Counted from the first letter of the stretch, positions 1 through 9,232 are shown. The stretch is DNA of 64,000 bases from Streptomyces sp. NBC_01233 (GCF_035989305.1 NZ_CP108514.1:1727501-1791500), one strand, 5' to 3'. The notes: a model not told the origin generated them from the letters alone. Numbers and translations are program-made.

Positions 1-228
1 GGCTCATCCTTCACCGCCGGAGCTTTCAACCCCCGCCCATGCAGGCAGGAGTGGTATCCGGTATTAGACCCCGTTTCCAGGGCTTGTCCCAGAGTGAAGG
101 GCAGATTGCCCACGTGTTACTCACCCGTTCGCCACTAATCCACCCCGAAGGGCTTCATCGTTCGACTTGCATGTGTTAAGCACGCCGCCAGCGTTCGTCC
201 TGAGCCAGGATCAAACTCTCCATGAATG
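1..228 (-). rRNA. rrs: 16S ribosomal RNA, 5' end (partial)
   Basis: Read on the minus strand, this is the start of bacterial 16S rRNA. The universal 27F site AGAGTTTGATCCTGGCTCAG lies at 201-220, followed by the actinobacterial GACGAACGCTGGCGGCGTGC and the helix 6-8 region. The rest of the gene, and presumably 23S and 5S, lie left of position 1. The mature 5' end is placed at about 225-230 from the usual distance to the 27F site and is approximate. Confidence 0.97.
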
Positions 229-512
229 TTTACCCGTAATCGGGTGCACACATCACTTAGAGCGGGCACGTCATGTCGGAATAAGACCGACGCGCCACAA
301 CGTCCTCGCTGTGTAATTGCCTGCCAGCACCCGAAGGCCCGACAGGTCTTTTTCAAAGGAACCTCATCCACCGAAGTGGACGGGGCATCAACTTCTGGCG
401 TTGATTTTTGGCACGCTGTTGAGTTCTCAAGGAACGGACGCTTCCTTTGTACTCACCCGCAGCTACATTCGCTGGGGCTTTCCTCCGGGCTTTTCGTTCT
501 GTGTTCTTGCGT
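229..512 (-). promoter_or_regulatory. rrn leader region upstream of 16S
   Basis: No coding sequence is apparent. On the minus strand the leader contains CCTTGAGAACTCAACA (around 416-433), a sequence typical of streptomycete rRNA leaders and reminiscent of antitermination or RNase III processing signals. It probably base-pairs with sequence downstream of 16S during processing; that partner is outside the window. Base composition is less GC-rich than the flanking genes, as expected for rRNA leaders. Confidence 0.6.
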
Positions 513-610
513 TTCCGACTCTATCAGACTCTCTCGGGCCCGACTTCCTCGGTGCTTTCCAGTTCCTGCGCTTTCGCGCTTTCCCTTTCCGGCGATTCCG
601 ACTCTATCAG
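513..610 (-). promoter_or_regulatory. Tandem rrn promoter repeats
   Basis: A 15-base sequence containing the minus-strand -10-like hexamer TAGAGT occurs twice, at 513-527 and 596-610, 83 bp apart. Each is read as CTGATAGAGTCGGAA on the minus strand. Streptomycete rrn operons are known to be driven by several tandem promoters, and these repeats fit that arrangement. The -35 elements are not clear, so the exact start sites are inferred. Confidence 0.5.
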
Positions 611-800
611 CGATTTCCCGGCCCCCCGACCACTCGCCGCATTACCGAAAAGGCATACGAAAAGACGGAAGGAGATCAAGATCGCTGATGAAGAGGAGGA
701 GTCCCGTCCATCTGCCGTTCGCGAAAAGTTCACACGAGGCGTCCTGGCGGGAGTCACGACAGTACAGGCCCCGTGATGCCCAAGCAAATCGATTCAGGCG

Positions 801-816
801 TATGGTCTAGTCCACT
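801..816. promoter_or_regulatory. Putative DasR operator (dre) upstream of crr-ptsI
   Basis: The core TGGTCTAGTCCACT at 803-816 differs by one base from TGGTCTAGACCACT, the core of the dre consensus ACTGGTCTAGACCACT bound by the GntR-family repressor DasR. It lies about 145 bp upstream of crr. In S. coelicolor, DasR controls PTS genes in response to glucosamine-6-phosphate, so the site fits its position. It also lies some 190 bp upstream of the nearest rrn promoter repeat. Confidence 0.7.
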
Positions 817-958
817 AGTCTCCGTGCCGAAGGGTCAGCCCGGACCGGGACATACATCGGGCGAACCCGAACATCAAGTGACATATCCTTCAGAAGAGTA
901 CGCCGTTCGCGACAGGCAGTGACGGCGACACGATGAGCCCCACCCCTGGGAGGCCCCC

Positions 959-1408
959 ATGACCAGCGTGACGTCCCCACTTGCCGGGACCGCCATCGGA
1001 CTCGCGGCAGTGCCCGATCCGGTGTTCTCCGGCGCGATGGTGGGACCGGGCACCGCTATTGATCCCGTGCGCGAGCCCTCGGAGGCGGTGTCCCCCGTCG
1101 ACGGTGTGGTGGTCTCCCTGCACCCGCACGCGTACGTAGTAGTCGACAGCGAGGGCCACGGCGTACTCACGCACCTCGGGATCGACACGGTCCAGCTCAA
1201 CGGCGAGGGCTTCGAGCTGCTCGTGAACAAGGGTGACACCGTGACCCGCGGCCAGGCCGTCATCCGCTGGAACCCCGCTGCGGTCGAGGCCGCCGGCAAA
1301 TCGCCCATCTGCCCCGTCGTGGCGCTCGAGGCGACGGCCGATTCCCTCTCCGACGTCGTCGACTCCGGCGACGTGAAGGCTGACGACGCACTCTTCAGCT
1401 GGCAGTGA
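959..1408 (+). CDS. crr: PTS glucose-type EIIA component (IIA-Crr)
   Basis: Cytoplasmic phosphocarrier that accepts phosphate from HPr and passes it to IIB domains of sugar permeases; in Streptomyces it serves N-acetylglucosamine uptake. The 149-residue length is that of a stand-alone IIA-Glc domain. The active-site pair is visible: His57 in HPHAYVV and the phosphorylated His72 in THLGIDTVQL, 15 residues apart as in E. coli (H75/H90). The ATG is preceded by GGGAGG at 948-953. ptsI follows 79 bp downstream on the same strand, so the two are probably one transcript under the dre site. HPr is not encoded here. Confidence 0.95.
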   Translation: MTSVTSPLAGTAIGLAAVPDPVFSGAMVGPGTAIDPVREPSEAVSPVDGVVVSLHPHAYVVVDSEGHGVLTHLGIDTVQLNGEGFELLVNKGDTVTRGQAVIRWNPAAVEAAGKSPICPVVALEATADSLSDVVDSGDVKADDALFSWQ

Positions 1409-1487
1409 CGTTTCCGCCCGTCATGGGCGAGTGAGTCGGACATCCACCGCGGCGGCTCGGACCGCCGCTCAATCGGAGACGGGTGAA

Positions 1488-3158
1488 ATGGAGACAACGC
1501 TGCGAGGCGTCGGCGTGAGCCACGGTGTGGCGATCGGCGAGGTCCGGCACATGGGCACGGCGGTCCTGGAGCCGCCGGCCAAGCAGATCACCGCGGACGA
1601 GGCGGAGCGCGAGCAGGGGCGCGCCCGTCAGGCGGTGAGTGCTGTGGCGGCCGATCTGATCGCGCGTGGCCAGCTGGCCGGTGGAGAGGCCCAGCACGTG
1701 CTCGAGGCCCAGGCGATGATCGCCGAGGACCCTGAGCTGATGGCGGACGTCGACCGGCGGATCGCCGTCGGCAGCACGGCCGAGCGGGGCGTGTACGACG
1801 CGTTCGCCGCCTACCGCGATCTGCTCGCGGGGGCCGGCGAGTACATGGCCGGCCGGGTGGCCGACCTGGACGACGTGCGCAACCGCATCGTGGCGCGGCT
1901 GCTCGGTGTGCCGATGCCGGGTGTGCCCGACAGCGACGAGCCGTACGTGCTGATCGCGCGGGACCTGGCTCCTGCCGACACGGCGCTGCTGGACCCGACG
2001 CTCGTCCTCGGTTTCGTGACCGAGGAGGGCGGGCCGACCAGTCACAGCGCGATCCTGGCGCGGGCGCTGGGTGTGCCGGCGATCGTGGCGCTGCCGGGTG
2101 CCGGTGAGATCGCCGAAGGTACGCTCATCGCCGTCGACGGCAGCACCGGTGATCTGTTCGTCGAGCCCACCGCCGAGAAGCGTGCCGAGCTGGAGGCGGC
2201 GGCCGCCGAGCGCAGGGCTGCCCTCGCCGCCTCGTCGGGTCCGGGTGCGACCTCCGACGGTCACAAGGTGCCGCTGCTGGCCAATGTCGGCGGTCCCGCC
2301 GACGTGCCGGCGGCCGTCGAGGCGGGGGCGGAGGGTGTGGGTCTGTTCCGCACCGAGTTCCTGTTCCTGGACGACAGCAAGAAGGCCCCGTCCGAGGAGA
2401 AGCAGATCGAGTCCTACCGCAAGGTGCTCGAGGCGTTTCCCGAGGGCCGTGTCGTCGTGCGGGTGCTGGACGCCGGCGCCGACAAGCCGCTGGACTTCCT
2501 GACTCCGGCCGACGAGCCGAACCCGGCGCTCGGCGTCCGCGGGCTGCGCTCGCTGCTGGACCACCCGGACGTGCTGCGTACGCAGCTCACCGCGCTGGCC
2601 AAGGCGGCCGAGGGGCTGCCGGTCTACCTCGAGGTCATGGCCCCGATGGTCGCGGACCGCATCGATGCCAAGGCCTTCGCGGACGCCTGCCGCGAGGCGG
2701 GGCTCAAGGCGAAGTTCGGCGCGATGGTGGAGATCCCCTCCGCCGCGCTCCGGGCGCGCTCGATCCTGCAGGAGGTCGAGTTCCTGTCGCTGGGAACGAA
2801 CGACCTCGCGCAGTACGCCTTCGCCGCGGACCGGCAGGTGGGTGCGGTGTCGCGGCTGCAGGACCCGTGGCAGCCGGCGCTGCTCGACCTCATCGCCATG
2901 TCGGCCGACGCGGCCAGGGCCGAGGGCAAGAGCTGCGGTGTCTGTGGTGAGGCCGCTTCGGACCCGCTGCTGGCCTGTGTGCTGACGGGTCTGGGTGTCA
3001 CCTCCCTGTCGATGGGCGCCGCGTCGATTCCTTATGTGCGGGCGACGCTCGCGAAGTACACGCTCGCCCAGTGCGAGCGTGCTGCGGCGGCCGCCCGTGC
3101 GGCGGACAGCGCCGAGGAGGCCCGCGTGGCCGCGCAGGCGGTGCTCTCCGGCGAATAG
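1488..3158 (+). CDS. ptsI: Phosphoenolpyruvate-protein phosphotransferase (PTS enzyme I)
   Basis: First enzyme of the PTS: autophosphorylates from PEP and phosphorylates HPr. The frame stays open upstream to a GTG at 1431, but the ATG at 1488 (METTLRGVGV) has GGAGAC at 1475-1480 and gives 556 residues, the normal family length. The phosphohistidine is His186 in GGPTSHSAILARALG. The C-terminal TIM barrel has the PEP-binding signature region around GLFRTEFLFL and the terminal cysteine motif SCGVCGEAASDP. It forms an operon with crr. Confidence 0.95.
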   Translation: METTLRGVGVSHGVAIGEVRHMGTAVLEPPAKQITADEAEREQGRARQAVSAVAADLIARGQLAGGEAQHVLEAQAMIAEDPELMADVDRRIAVGSTAERGVYDAFAAYRDLLAGAGEYMAGRVADLDDVRNRIVARLLGVPMPGVPDSDEPYVLIARDLAPADTALLDPTLVLGFVTEEGGPTSHSAILARALGVPAIVALPGAGEIAEGTLIAVDGSTGDLFVEPTAEKRAELEAAAAERRAALAASSGPGATSDGHKVPLLANVGGPADVPAAVEAGAEGVGLFRTEFLFLDDSKKAPSEEKQIESYRKVLEAFPEGRVVVRVLDAGADKPLDFLTPADEPNPALGVRGLRSLLDHPDVLRTQLTALAKAAEGLPVYLEVMAPMVADRIDAKAFADACREAGLKAKFGAMVEIPSAALRARSILQEVEFLSLGTNDLAQYAFAADRQVGAVSRLQDPWQPALLDLIAMSADAARAEGKSCGVCGEAASDPLLACVLTGLGVTSLSMGAASIPYVRATLAKYTLAQCERAAAAARAADSAEEARVAAQAVLSGE

Positions 3159-3177
3159 GCCGGACGGGTCGTCACTC

Positions 3178-3214
3178 CCCGAGGGGCTCTCGCCGTGGGC
3201 GGGGGCCCCTCGGG
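3178..3214. terminator. Bidirectional hairpin terminator
   Basis: CCCGAGGGGC at 3178-3187 pairs perfectly with GCCCCTCGGG at 3205-3214 across a 17-base loop. It lies between the convergent ptsI and the leftward gene at 3229. There is no strong U tract, as is usual in Streptomyces. Confidence 0.65.
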
Positions 3215-3228
3215 CGTCTCCGGCCGGG

Positions 3229-4131
3229 CTAGTGGTGGGGGCCCGGGGTGTCCACGTCGTAGCCCGGGCAGTATTCGACGCCGGGTTCGGGGGCGACGGG
3301 CTCCCCCGTGTCGGCGTCCGTGCAGTAGGCGTTGAAGACGGACGCGGCCGAGAGTGCGACGAGGCGGCCGCGGTCCAGGCGCCAGCCGTGGACCCGGTCG
3401 CGGTGGCCCTCGGTGGTGCTCCGCACCACTAGTCCCCCGGGTCCGCCCTGGGCGAGCCCGGCGGCCAGGACGGTCACGAAGTCGAGGCCTTCGCGGCCCT
3501 CGATGCGGGGCGGCGCGTCCGGGTCCTCGGTGGTCTCGGCGTGGAGGACGGCGACGAGCTGTTCCGCTTCGGACGGGATGCTGCAGACGAAGTGGTGGTG
3601 GCCGGGTCCGGCTCCGGCGACGAGGCGTTTGAGCGCGTCGGAGGCGCGGTCGAAGGAGGCGTGGCCGATGTCCTCGCCGCAGTCCGCGCAGCGGCCGATT
3701 CCGGCGAGGAGGGTGGTGGCGTACTCCCAGGTGGCCTGGCGGACCGCCTCGTCGATGAGGAGCGGGACGATCTCTTCGACGGGCTGGCCGGTGTAGGGCA
3801 GGACGGCGCTGCTGCCGCCGAGCTCCGAGGTGAAGCGGGTGCGGGTCTCGGCCGTGTCGGGGTCGAGGTCGTGTTCCCCGCAGTACTCGGCGTACTCGTC
3901 GGGGTCGAAGAGGGCGACGGTGGTGTGGATGCCCCGGGCCGCGAGGGACCGGAGCAGGCCGTCGACGTGGCGGAGGTACTCGGCGTAGTCGGCGGGGTGG
4001 TCGAACGTGAAGCTGCGGTAGCCGCACATGGCCGCGAAGTCCCCGGCGTCGGCCAGCAGGCCGAGGGTGCTGGGAACTTCGCGGCGCAGCGTGCGGCGCC
4101 TGTTCGTGTCGTGGTCGTTCCTGCGTGGCAT
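3229..4131 (-). CDS. Conserved hypothetical protein
   Basis: A 300-residue soluble protein with no signal peptide or membrane segment. I do not recognise the family. A Cys pair in GRCADCGEDIGH could bind metal. A longer frame to 4164 exists, but ATG 4131 (MPRRNDHDT) is preceded on the minus strand by GGGGGAG with good spacing. It sits between convergent ptsI and the acetoacetyl-CoA synthetase gene, which is co-directional 69 bp upstream. No function can be assigned; codon usage is typical of the host. Confidence 0.8.
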   Translation of the reverse strand: MPRRNDHDTNRRRTLRREVPSTLGLLADAGDFAAMCGYRSFTFDHPADYAEYLRHVDGLLRSLAARGIHTTVALFDPDEYAEYCGEHDLDPDTAETRTRFTSELGGSSAVLPYTGQPVEEIVPLLIDEAVRQATWEYATTLLAGIGRCADCGEDIGHASFDRASDALKRLVAGAGPGHHHFVCSIPSEAEQLVAVLHAETTEDPDAPPRIEGREGLDFVTVLAAGLAQGGPGGLVVRSTTEGHRDRVHGWRLDRGRLVALSAASVFNAYCTDADTGEPVAPEPGVEYCPGYDVDTPGPHH

Positions 4132-4200
4132 GGCTCCCCCTGAGTGATGCGATCTCCTGCTCACTCAGAGTAATCGTCGCCACTGACAGTGACGGCTCCT

Positions 4201-6177
4201 TCAGGTGCGGGTGCGGGCCAGCTCCACGTAGAAGTGGAGGAGGTCCAGGTTGTCCACGGAGCCCGGGTTGACCGCCTTGGCCAGGGGCGCGCCCTGGAGG
4301 AGGCGCTTGACCGGGACCTCGATGCGCTTGCCGGTGAGGGTGTGCGGAATGCCGGGGACCTCGATGATCTCGTCGGGGACGTGGCGCGGGGAGAGTTCCT
4401 CGCGGATCGTCGCCTTGATCCGGGCGCGCAGGTCCTCGTCGAGGGTGGCACCGGGGGTGAGGTGCACGAAGAGCGGCATCCAGTAGCCGCCGTTCGGCTC
4501 CTCCAGCCCGATGACCAGGGACTCCTTGATCTCGGGGAGCCGCTCGACGGCCTCGTAGATGTCGGCGGAGCCCATCCGGACGCCCTGGCGGTTGAGGGTG
4601 GAGTCGGAGCGGCCGTGGATGATCACCGAGCCGTGGTCGGTGATCGTGATCCAGTCCCCGTGACGCCAGACCCCCGGGAACATCTCGAAGTAGCTGTCGC
4701 GGTAGCGGCTGCCGTCGGGGTCGTTCCAGAAGTGGATCGGCATGGACGGCATGGGGTTGGTGACGACGAGCTCGCCGACCTCGCCGATGACGGGCTTGCC
4801 GGACGGGTCCCAGGCCTGCAGGTCGGTGCCGAGGCACGCGGCCTGGAGCTCGCCGATGTGGACGGGGAGCGTGGGGACCGCGCCCGCGAAGCAGCTGCAC
4901 ACGTCGGTGCCGCCGCTGACGGAGGCGATCCAGAGGTCCTCGGCCACCTCGTCGTGGAGCCAGCGGAAGCCGTCGGGCGGGAGCGGGGAGCCGGTGGTGG
5001 CCACGCACTTCACGGCGGAGAGGTCGAAGTCGCGTGCCGGGTGGACCTCGGCCTTGCGGCAGGCCATGACGTACGCGGCGGACGTGCCGTAGAGGGTGGC
5101 TTTCGTCCGCTCGGCGATGCGCCACTGGGCGCCCGTGTCGGGGTAGCCGGGACTGCCGTCGTAGAGGACGACCGTCGTACCGGTGAGCAGCCCGGAGACG
5201 AGGAAGTTCCACATCATCCAGCCGGTGGAGGTGTACCAGAAGAACCGGTCCTCCGGCCCGAGGTCGCAGTGCAGGCCGAGCTGCTTGAGGTGTTCGAGGA
5301 GGATGCCGCCCTGCGACTGGACGATGGCCTTGGGCAGGCCCGTCGTACCGGAGGAGTAGAGCACCCAGAGGGGGTGGTCGAAGGGGACCGGCTCGAAGAC
5401 GGGCTTGGTGTCGCCCGAGGTCAGGGCGGACCAGTCGAGGGCGCCCTCGGGAGCGGGCGTGCCGAGGAGCGGGATGTGGACGACCGCGCGCAGGGAGGGG
5501 AGCTCGGCACGGAGCTCGGCGACGGCGTCGCGGCGGTCGTGCTGCTTGCCGCCGTAGCGGTAGCCGTCCACGGTGAACAGGACGACGGGCTCGACCTGCT
5601 GGAAGCGGTCGAGGACGCTGCGGGCGCCGAAGTCGGGGGCGCAGGAGGTCCAGACGCCGCCGACGGCGGCGGTGGCGAGGAGGGCGACGGTGGCCTCGGG
5701 GATGTTGGGGAGGTAGCCGCTGACCCGGTCGCCGGGGCGTACGCCGAGGGCGCGCAGTTCGGCGGCGAGCGAGCCGACCTGGCGGCGGAGCTCGGCCCAG
5801 CTCACCGGGGTGACCTCGTGGGTCTCGTCCACGTACAGCAGGGCGGCATCGCCGACGCGGGCCGGGTCCTCGGCGGCGCGCAGGGCGTGCTCGGCGTAGT
5901 TGAGGGTGGCTCCGGTGAACCACCGTGCGCCCGGCATGGAGCGGTCGGTGAGGACGGACTCGTACGGGGTGGTGAAGCGGACGTCGAACCATTCGGCGAC
6001 GGCCTGCCAGAAGGTGTCGAGCTCGTCGACGGACCAGCGGTGCAGGGCGGGGTACCCCCCGTCGGCGGGGGCTCCGAAGCGGGTCGCGGCCCAGGCCTGG
6101 AAGGCGGTGACGCGGGCCGCCGCGATCCGGTCGGGGCCCGGCGCCCAGAGGGGTTCCGGCTGCGTGGCTGAGGTCAT
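4201..6177 (-). CDS. Acetoacetyl-CoA synthetase
   Basis: ANL-superfamily adenylate-forming enzyme that activates acetoacetate to acetoacetyl-CoA. The AMP-binding P-loop LYSSGTTGLPKA is clear, as is the C-terminal region ending in LTGKRIEVPVKRL with the family lysine. At 658 residues, with the N-terminal WxxDELDTFWQAVAEWFDV-type extension shared with acetyl-CoA synthetases, it matches acetoacetyl-CoA synthetase rather than short fatty-acyl ligases. The frame runs open to 6510, but ATG 6177 (MTSATQPEPLW) has GGGAG upstream and begins at the conserved N terminus. It is divergent from the GH31 gene. Substrate could also be another short 3-oxoacid. Confidence 0.88.
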   Translation of the reverse strand: MTSATQPEPLWAPGPDRIAAARVTAFQAWAATRFGAPADGGYPALHRWSVDELDTFWQAVAEWFDVRFTTPYESVLTDRSMPGARWFTGATLNYAEHALRAAEDPARVGDAALLYVDETHEVTPVSWAELRRQVGSLAAELRALGVRPGDRVSGYLPNIPEATVALLATAAVGGVWTSCAPDFGARSVLDRFQQVEPVVLFTVDGYRYGGKQHDRRDAVAELRAELPSLRAVVHIPLLGTPAPEGALDWSALTSGDTKPVFEPVPFDHPLWVLYSSGTTGLPKAIVQSQGGILLEHLKQLGLHCDLGPEDRFFWYTSTGWMMWNFLVSGLLTGTTVVLYDGSPGYPDTGAQWRIAERTKATLYGTSAAYVMACRKAEVHPARDFDLSAVKCVATTGSPLPPDGFRWLHDEVAEDLWIASVSGGTDVCSCFAGAVPTLPVHIGELQAACLGTDLQAWDPSGKPVIGEVGELVVTNPMPSMPIHFWNDPDGSRYRDSYFEMFPGVWRHGDWITITDHGSVIIHGRSDSTLNRQGVRMGSADIYEAVERLPEIKESLVIGLEEPNGGYWMPLFVHLTPGATLDEDLRARIKATIREELSPRHVPDEIIEVPGIPHTLTGKRIEVPVKRLLQGAPLAKAVNPGSVDNLDLLHFYVELARTRT

Positions 6178-6398
6178 GGGTCGGCTCCCGGTCAAGTCTG
6201 CGGCTCGCGCTTCGTGTGCGTACGGTGCCATCGCGCGGGGGGTGTACGCGCGGCGGCTCACAGGGACGATGCCATGTGATCGAGCGCTGCACCAGGGCTG
6301 TCCTGGCCGGTCGGGTGACCTGCGGAGGGTGCCGCTGCCGGGTGAACGGCAGTTGAACGCAGTCCCCTCGGCCGGGGGCCGGTGGCAGGGTGAGCGAC

Positions 6399-9173
6399 AT
6401 GAACGGTCGTGATCTGGTGCGTGCGGTGAAGGACATCGGTACGGAGCGCGGACGGCGCGCCTGGCTTTCGGCCTGGCGTCACCGGCGCGCGGACACGGTG
6501 GGGCTCCCACGCCGGGGCGCGGAGCGGGCGCGCGTGCCGGGGCTGCTGACCGGTACGGAGCCCCGCCCGGGCGGGGGTGTACTGCGGTTCGCGCGCTCTG
6601 AGCTGCTGGTACGGGTCACGGTGGGCGGCGCGGTGTTCTGGGGCTGGGACGGGGCCGGGCCGACGCCCTCGTACGCGGTGGTGGGCGACGGCCCGGAGCC
6701 GGATCCGCGGGCCGTGCTGGAGCCGGACACCGGGGGCGGCTGGCGGGTGGTGTCGGAGCGGGTGACGGTGGCGGTGTCCCGGCACGGGGCGGTGGAGGTG
6801 CGCACCCCGGGCGGGACGGTGCTGCGGCGGGAGGCGCCGCCGCGGTGGTGGGAGCCGGTGCCGGCGCCCCTCGCCGGGGAGGCGACGGGTGGGGGCGGGG
6901 CGGCCGGGGCCGGGAGCGGCGGGCACGGGACGGCCGGGGACGGGGCCTCCGGGGACGGGGCGGTGGGGCAGGGAACGGGCACAAACGGGACCGGAGCGGT
7001 CGGGCACGGAACGGCCGCGGACCGGGCGGCCGGGGCCGGGAGCGGTGGGCAGGGAGCGGTGGGGCAGGGAACCGGCACAAACGGGACCGGAGCGCGCGGA
7101 GCCTTCGGGCACGGAACGGCCGCGGACGGCACGGCCTGGGCCGGAAACGGCGGAGACGGGACGGCCGGGGCCGGGAACAGCGGGCACGGGACGGCCGGGG
7201 TCGGGAACGGTGGGGGCGGGGCGGGCGGAGGCGGGGTCTCCGGGGGCGCCGCGGTCGCGGACGGGTCGGGTGGGCGCGGGGCGGGCCCGGGCCACGGGGG
7301 GCGGTGGGTGCAGCGCAGTGAGGTGGCGGCCGACGCCCGGTTCTTCGGGCTGGGCGGGCGGGCCGCGGGGCCGCGGCTGCGTGACGGGTCGTACCGGCTG
7401 TGGAACACGGACCCGAAGGGGGGCTTCGGGCCGGGTGTCGATCCGCTGTACCTGACGATGCCGGTGCAGATGGTGGTCGCGGACGCGGGGACGCATCTGG
7501 TGTTCCACGACAACACCTGGGACGGGCGGGTGGTGCTGCGGGAGGGCGAGGAGGGCGCGGGCTCGGGGGCGGACCGCCCCGGGGCGAGCGAACTGCGCAT
7601 GGAGGGCGGGCCGCTGCGGTGCTGGGTGCTGGTGGGTACGCCGACGCGGGTGCTCCAGGGCTGGTCGGCCCTGACGGGCGCGGCCGCGGTGCCGCCGGAG
7701 TGGGCGCTGGGGTACCAGCACGCGCGGTGGGGGTTCGGGAGCGCGGCGGAGGTGCGGCGGGTGGTCGAGGGGTACGCGTCGCGCGGGCTCGCGCTGTCGG
7801 CCGTACACCTGGACATCGACCACTACGACGGGCACCGGGTGTTCACGGTGGACGACCGGACCTTCCCCGATCTGCCGGGGCTGGCACGGGAGTTGCAGGA
7901 GCGGGGGGTGCGGCTGGTCTCGATCGTGGATCCGGCGGTGAAGGCGGGGGACGCGGTGCACGTGTCCGGGCGTGCGGTGGGGGCGGCGGGCGCCTTCGTG
8001 CGGGACGCGCGGGGCGAGGAGGTGCGCGGCGAGGTGTGGCCGGGCGAGTGCGCGTACCCGGACTTCACGGATCCGGCGGTGCGGGAGTGGTGGGGCGGGC
8101 TGTACGAGGAGAGGCTCGCCCAGGGCTTCGCCGGTTTCTGGCACGACATGAACGAGCCGGTGTCCTTCGCCCCGTTCGGGGACGCCACGTTGCCGCGGTC
8201 GGCGCGGCACGCGATGGACGGGGCCGGCGGGGACCACCGCGAGGGGCACAACGTGTACGCGCTGGGGATGGCGCGGGCGGGGTGGGAGGGGCTGGTGCGG
8301 CTACGGCCCGCCGAGCGGCCGTTCCTGTTCTCCCGGTCGGGGTGGGCGGGCATGCAGCGGTACGGGGGCACGTGGTCGGGTGATGTGGAGACCAGCTGGG
8401 AGGGGCTGCGGGCCTCACTGGCACTGGTGTTGGGGCTCGGGCTGTGCGGGGTGCCGTATTCGGGCCCGGACGTGGGCGGCTTCGGCGGTTCTCCGTCGCC
8501 GGAGTTGTACGTGCGGTGGCTGCAACTGGGGGCGTACCTGCCGCTGTTCCGGACCCACTCGGCGATCTGGGCGGGACGGCGGGAGCCGTGGGAGTTCGGG
8601 CCCGAGGTGGCGGAGCAGGCGGCGGCGGTGATGGCGGAGCGGGAGCGGCTGCGGCCGTACTTCGTGACGCTGGCGCACCTGGCGCGGCGGACGGGTGCCC
8701 CGTACGTGCGGCCGGTGTGGTGGGGGACGCCGGAGGAGCGGCGGCTGCGGGACTGCGAGGACGCGTTCCTGCTGGGCGACGCGCTGCTGGTCGCCCCGGT
8801 GCTGGAGTGCGGGGCGGACCGGCGGGCGGTACGGCTGCCACGGGGCCGGTGGTACGACACCGCGACCGGGGCGGCGTACGAGGGCCCGGGCCAGATCCTG
8901 CTGGACGCCCCGCAGGGGCGGATCCCGGTGCTGGCCCGGGCGGGGGCCCTGCTGCCGGTGCGGGCCGCCTCCGGCGGCGGGGTGGAGCTGGAGGTCTGGG
9001 CGCCGGCGCGGGGGCGTACGGGGGGCGGGGTGGTGATCCGGGACCCGGGGCCCGGGTTCGAGACGGGCACGGTCGAGCGGTACACGGTGCGGTGGGCCGG
9101 GGATGCGGTGCTGGTGGAGGACGAGGCGGGGGTCGCGGTGGAGGGGGTGACCGTGCGGGGCCTGAAGCCGTAG
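6399..9173 (+). CDS. Glycoside hydrolase family 31 (alpha-glucosidase type) with Gly-rich insertion
   Basis: Retaining alpha-glycosidase. The nucleophile motif is WHDMNEP (Asp codon 8145-8147), and GTWSGDVETSWEGLR carries the likely acid/base Asp. The order is an N-terminal beta-sandwich, the catalytic barrel beginning near VPPEWALGYQHARWG, then C-terminal beta domains. ATG 6399 has GGCAGGG at 6384-6390; an upstream GTG at 6390 is an alternative. There is no signal peptide, so it should act in the cytoplasm. The striking feature is a Gly/Ala/Thr repeat stretch inside the N-terminal domain (listed separately), which raises the length to 924 residues. Substrate (maltose, isomaltose, other) cannot be told. 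Confidence 0.92.
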   Translation: MNGRDLVRAVKDIGTERGRRAWLSAWRHRRADTVGLPRRGAERARVPGLLTGTEPRPGGGVLRFARSELLVRVTVGGAVFWGWDGAGPTPSYAVVGDGPEPDPRAVLEPDTGGGWRVVSERVTVAVSRHGAVEVRTPGGTVLRREAPPRWWEPVPAPLAGEATGGGGAAGAGSGGHGTAGDGASGDGAVGQGTGTNGTGAVGHGTAADRAAGAGSGGQGAVGQGTGTNGTGARGAFGHGTAADGTAWAGNGGDGTAGAGNSGHGTAGVGNGGGGAGGGGVSGGAAVADGSGGRGAGPGHGGRWVQRSEVAADARFFGLGGRAAGPRLRDGSYRLWNTDPKGGFGPGVDPLYLTMPVQMVVADAGTHLVFHDNTWDGRVVLREGEEGAGSGADRPGASELRMEGGPLRCWVLVGTPTRVLQGWSALTGAAAVPPEWALGYQHARWGFGSAAEVRRVVEGYASRGLALSAVHLDIDHYDGHRVFTVDDRTFPDLPGLARELQERGVRLVSIVDPAVKAGDAVHVSGRAVGAAGAFVRDARGEEVRGEVWPGECAYPDFTDPAVREWWGGLYEERLAQGFAGFWHDMNEPVSFAPFGDATLPRSARHAMDGAGGDHREGHNVYALGMARAGWEGLVRLRPAERPFLFSRSGWAGMQRYGGTWSGDVETSWEGLRASLALVLGLGLCGVPYSGPDVGGFGGSPSPELYVRWLQLGAYLPLFRTHSAIWAGRREPWEFGPEVAEQAAAVMAERERLRPYFVTLAHLARRTGAPYVRPVWWGTPEERRLRDCEDAFLLGDALLVAPVLECGADRRAVRLPRGRWYDTATGAAYEGPGQILLDAPQGRIPVLARAGALLPVRAASGGGVELEVWAPARGRTGGGVVIRDPGPGFETGTVERYTVRWAGDAVLVEDEAGVAVEGVTVRGLKP
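6873..7301 (+). repeat. Gly-rich repeat insertion inside the GH31 gene
   Basis: About 143 codons of low complexity, dominated by G, A, T, S, N and D, with motifs such as GHGTA and GQGTGTNGTG. The block GQGTGTNGTG occurs twice, 32 residues (96 nt) apart, and GHGTAAD follows each copy. The reading frame is intact and resumes in normal GH31 sequence at WVQRSEVAADARFFG. It separates two parts of the N-terminal beta-sandwich, so it is probably an exposed, disordered loop that grew by slippage. Confidence 0.85.
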
Positions 9174-9232
9174 AGGGCCTGAAGCCGTACGCGTCTTCAT
9201 GGCCTGCCGTGCCACCCCGCCCGGAGCAGTGC

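Noticed and set aside
3032..6436. A 1134-codon minus-strand frame across the hypothetical protein and acetoacetyl-CoA synthetase genes
   Set aside because: Extreme Arg/Pro composition and overlap with two well-supported genes in another frame; typical GC-rich shadow frame.
6258..8249. Long minus-strand frames opposite the GH31 gene, with Pro-rich repeats
   Set aside because: They mirror the Gly-rich repeat on the complementary strand; the plus strand has the GH31 catalytic motifs.
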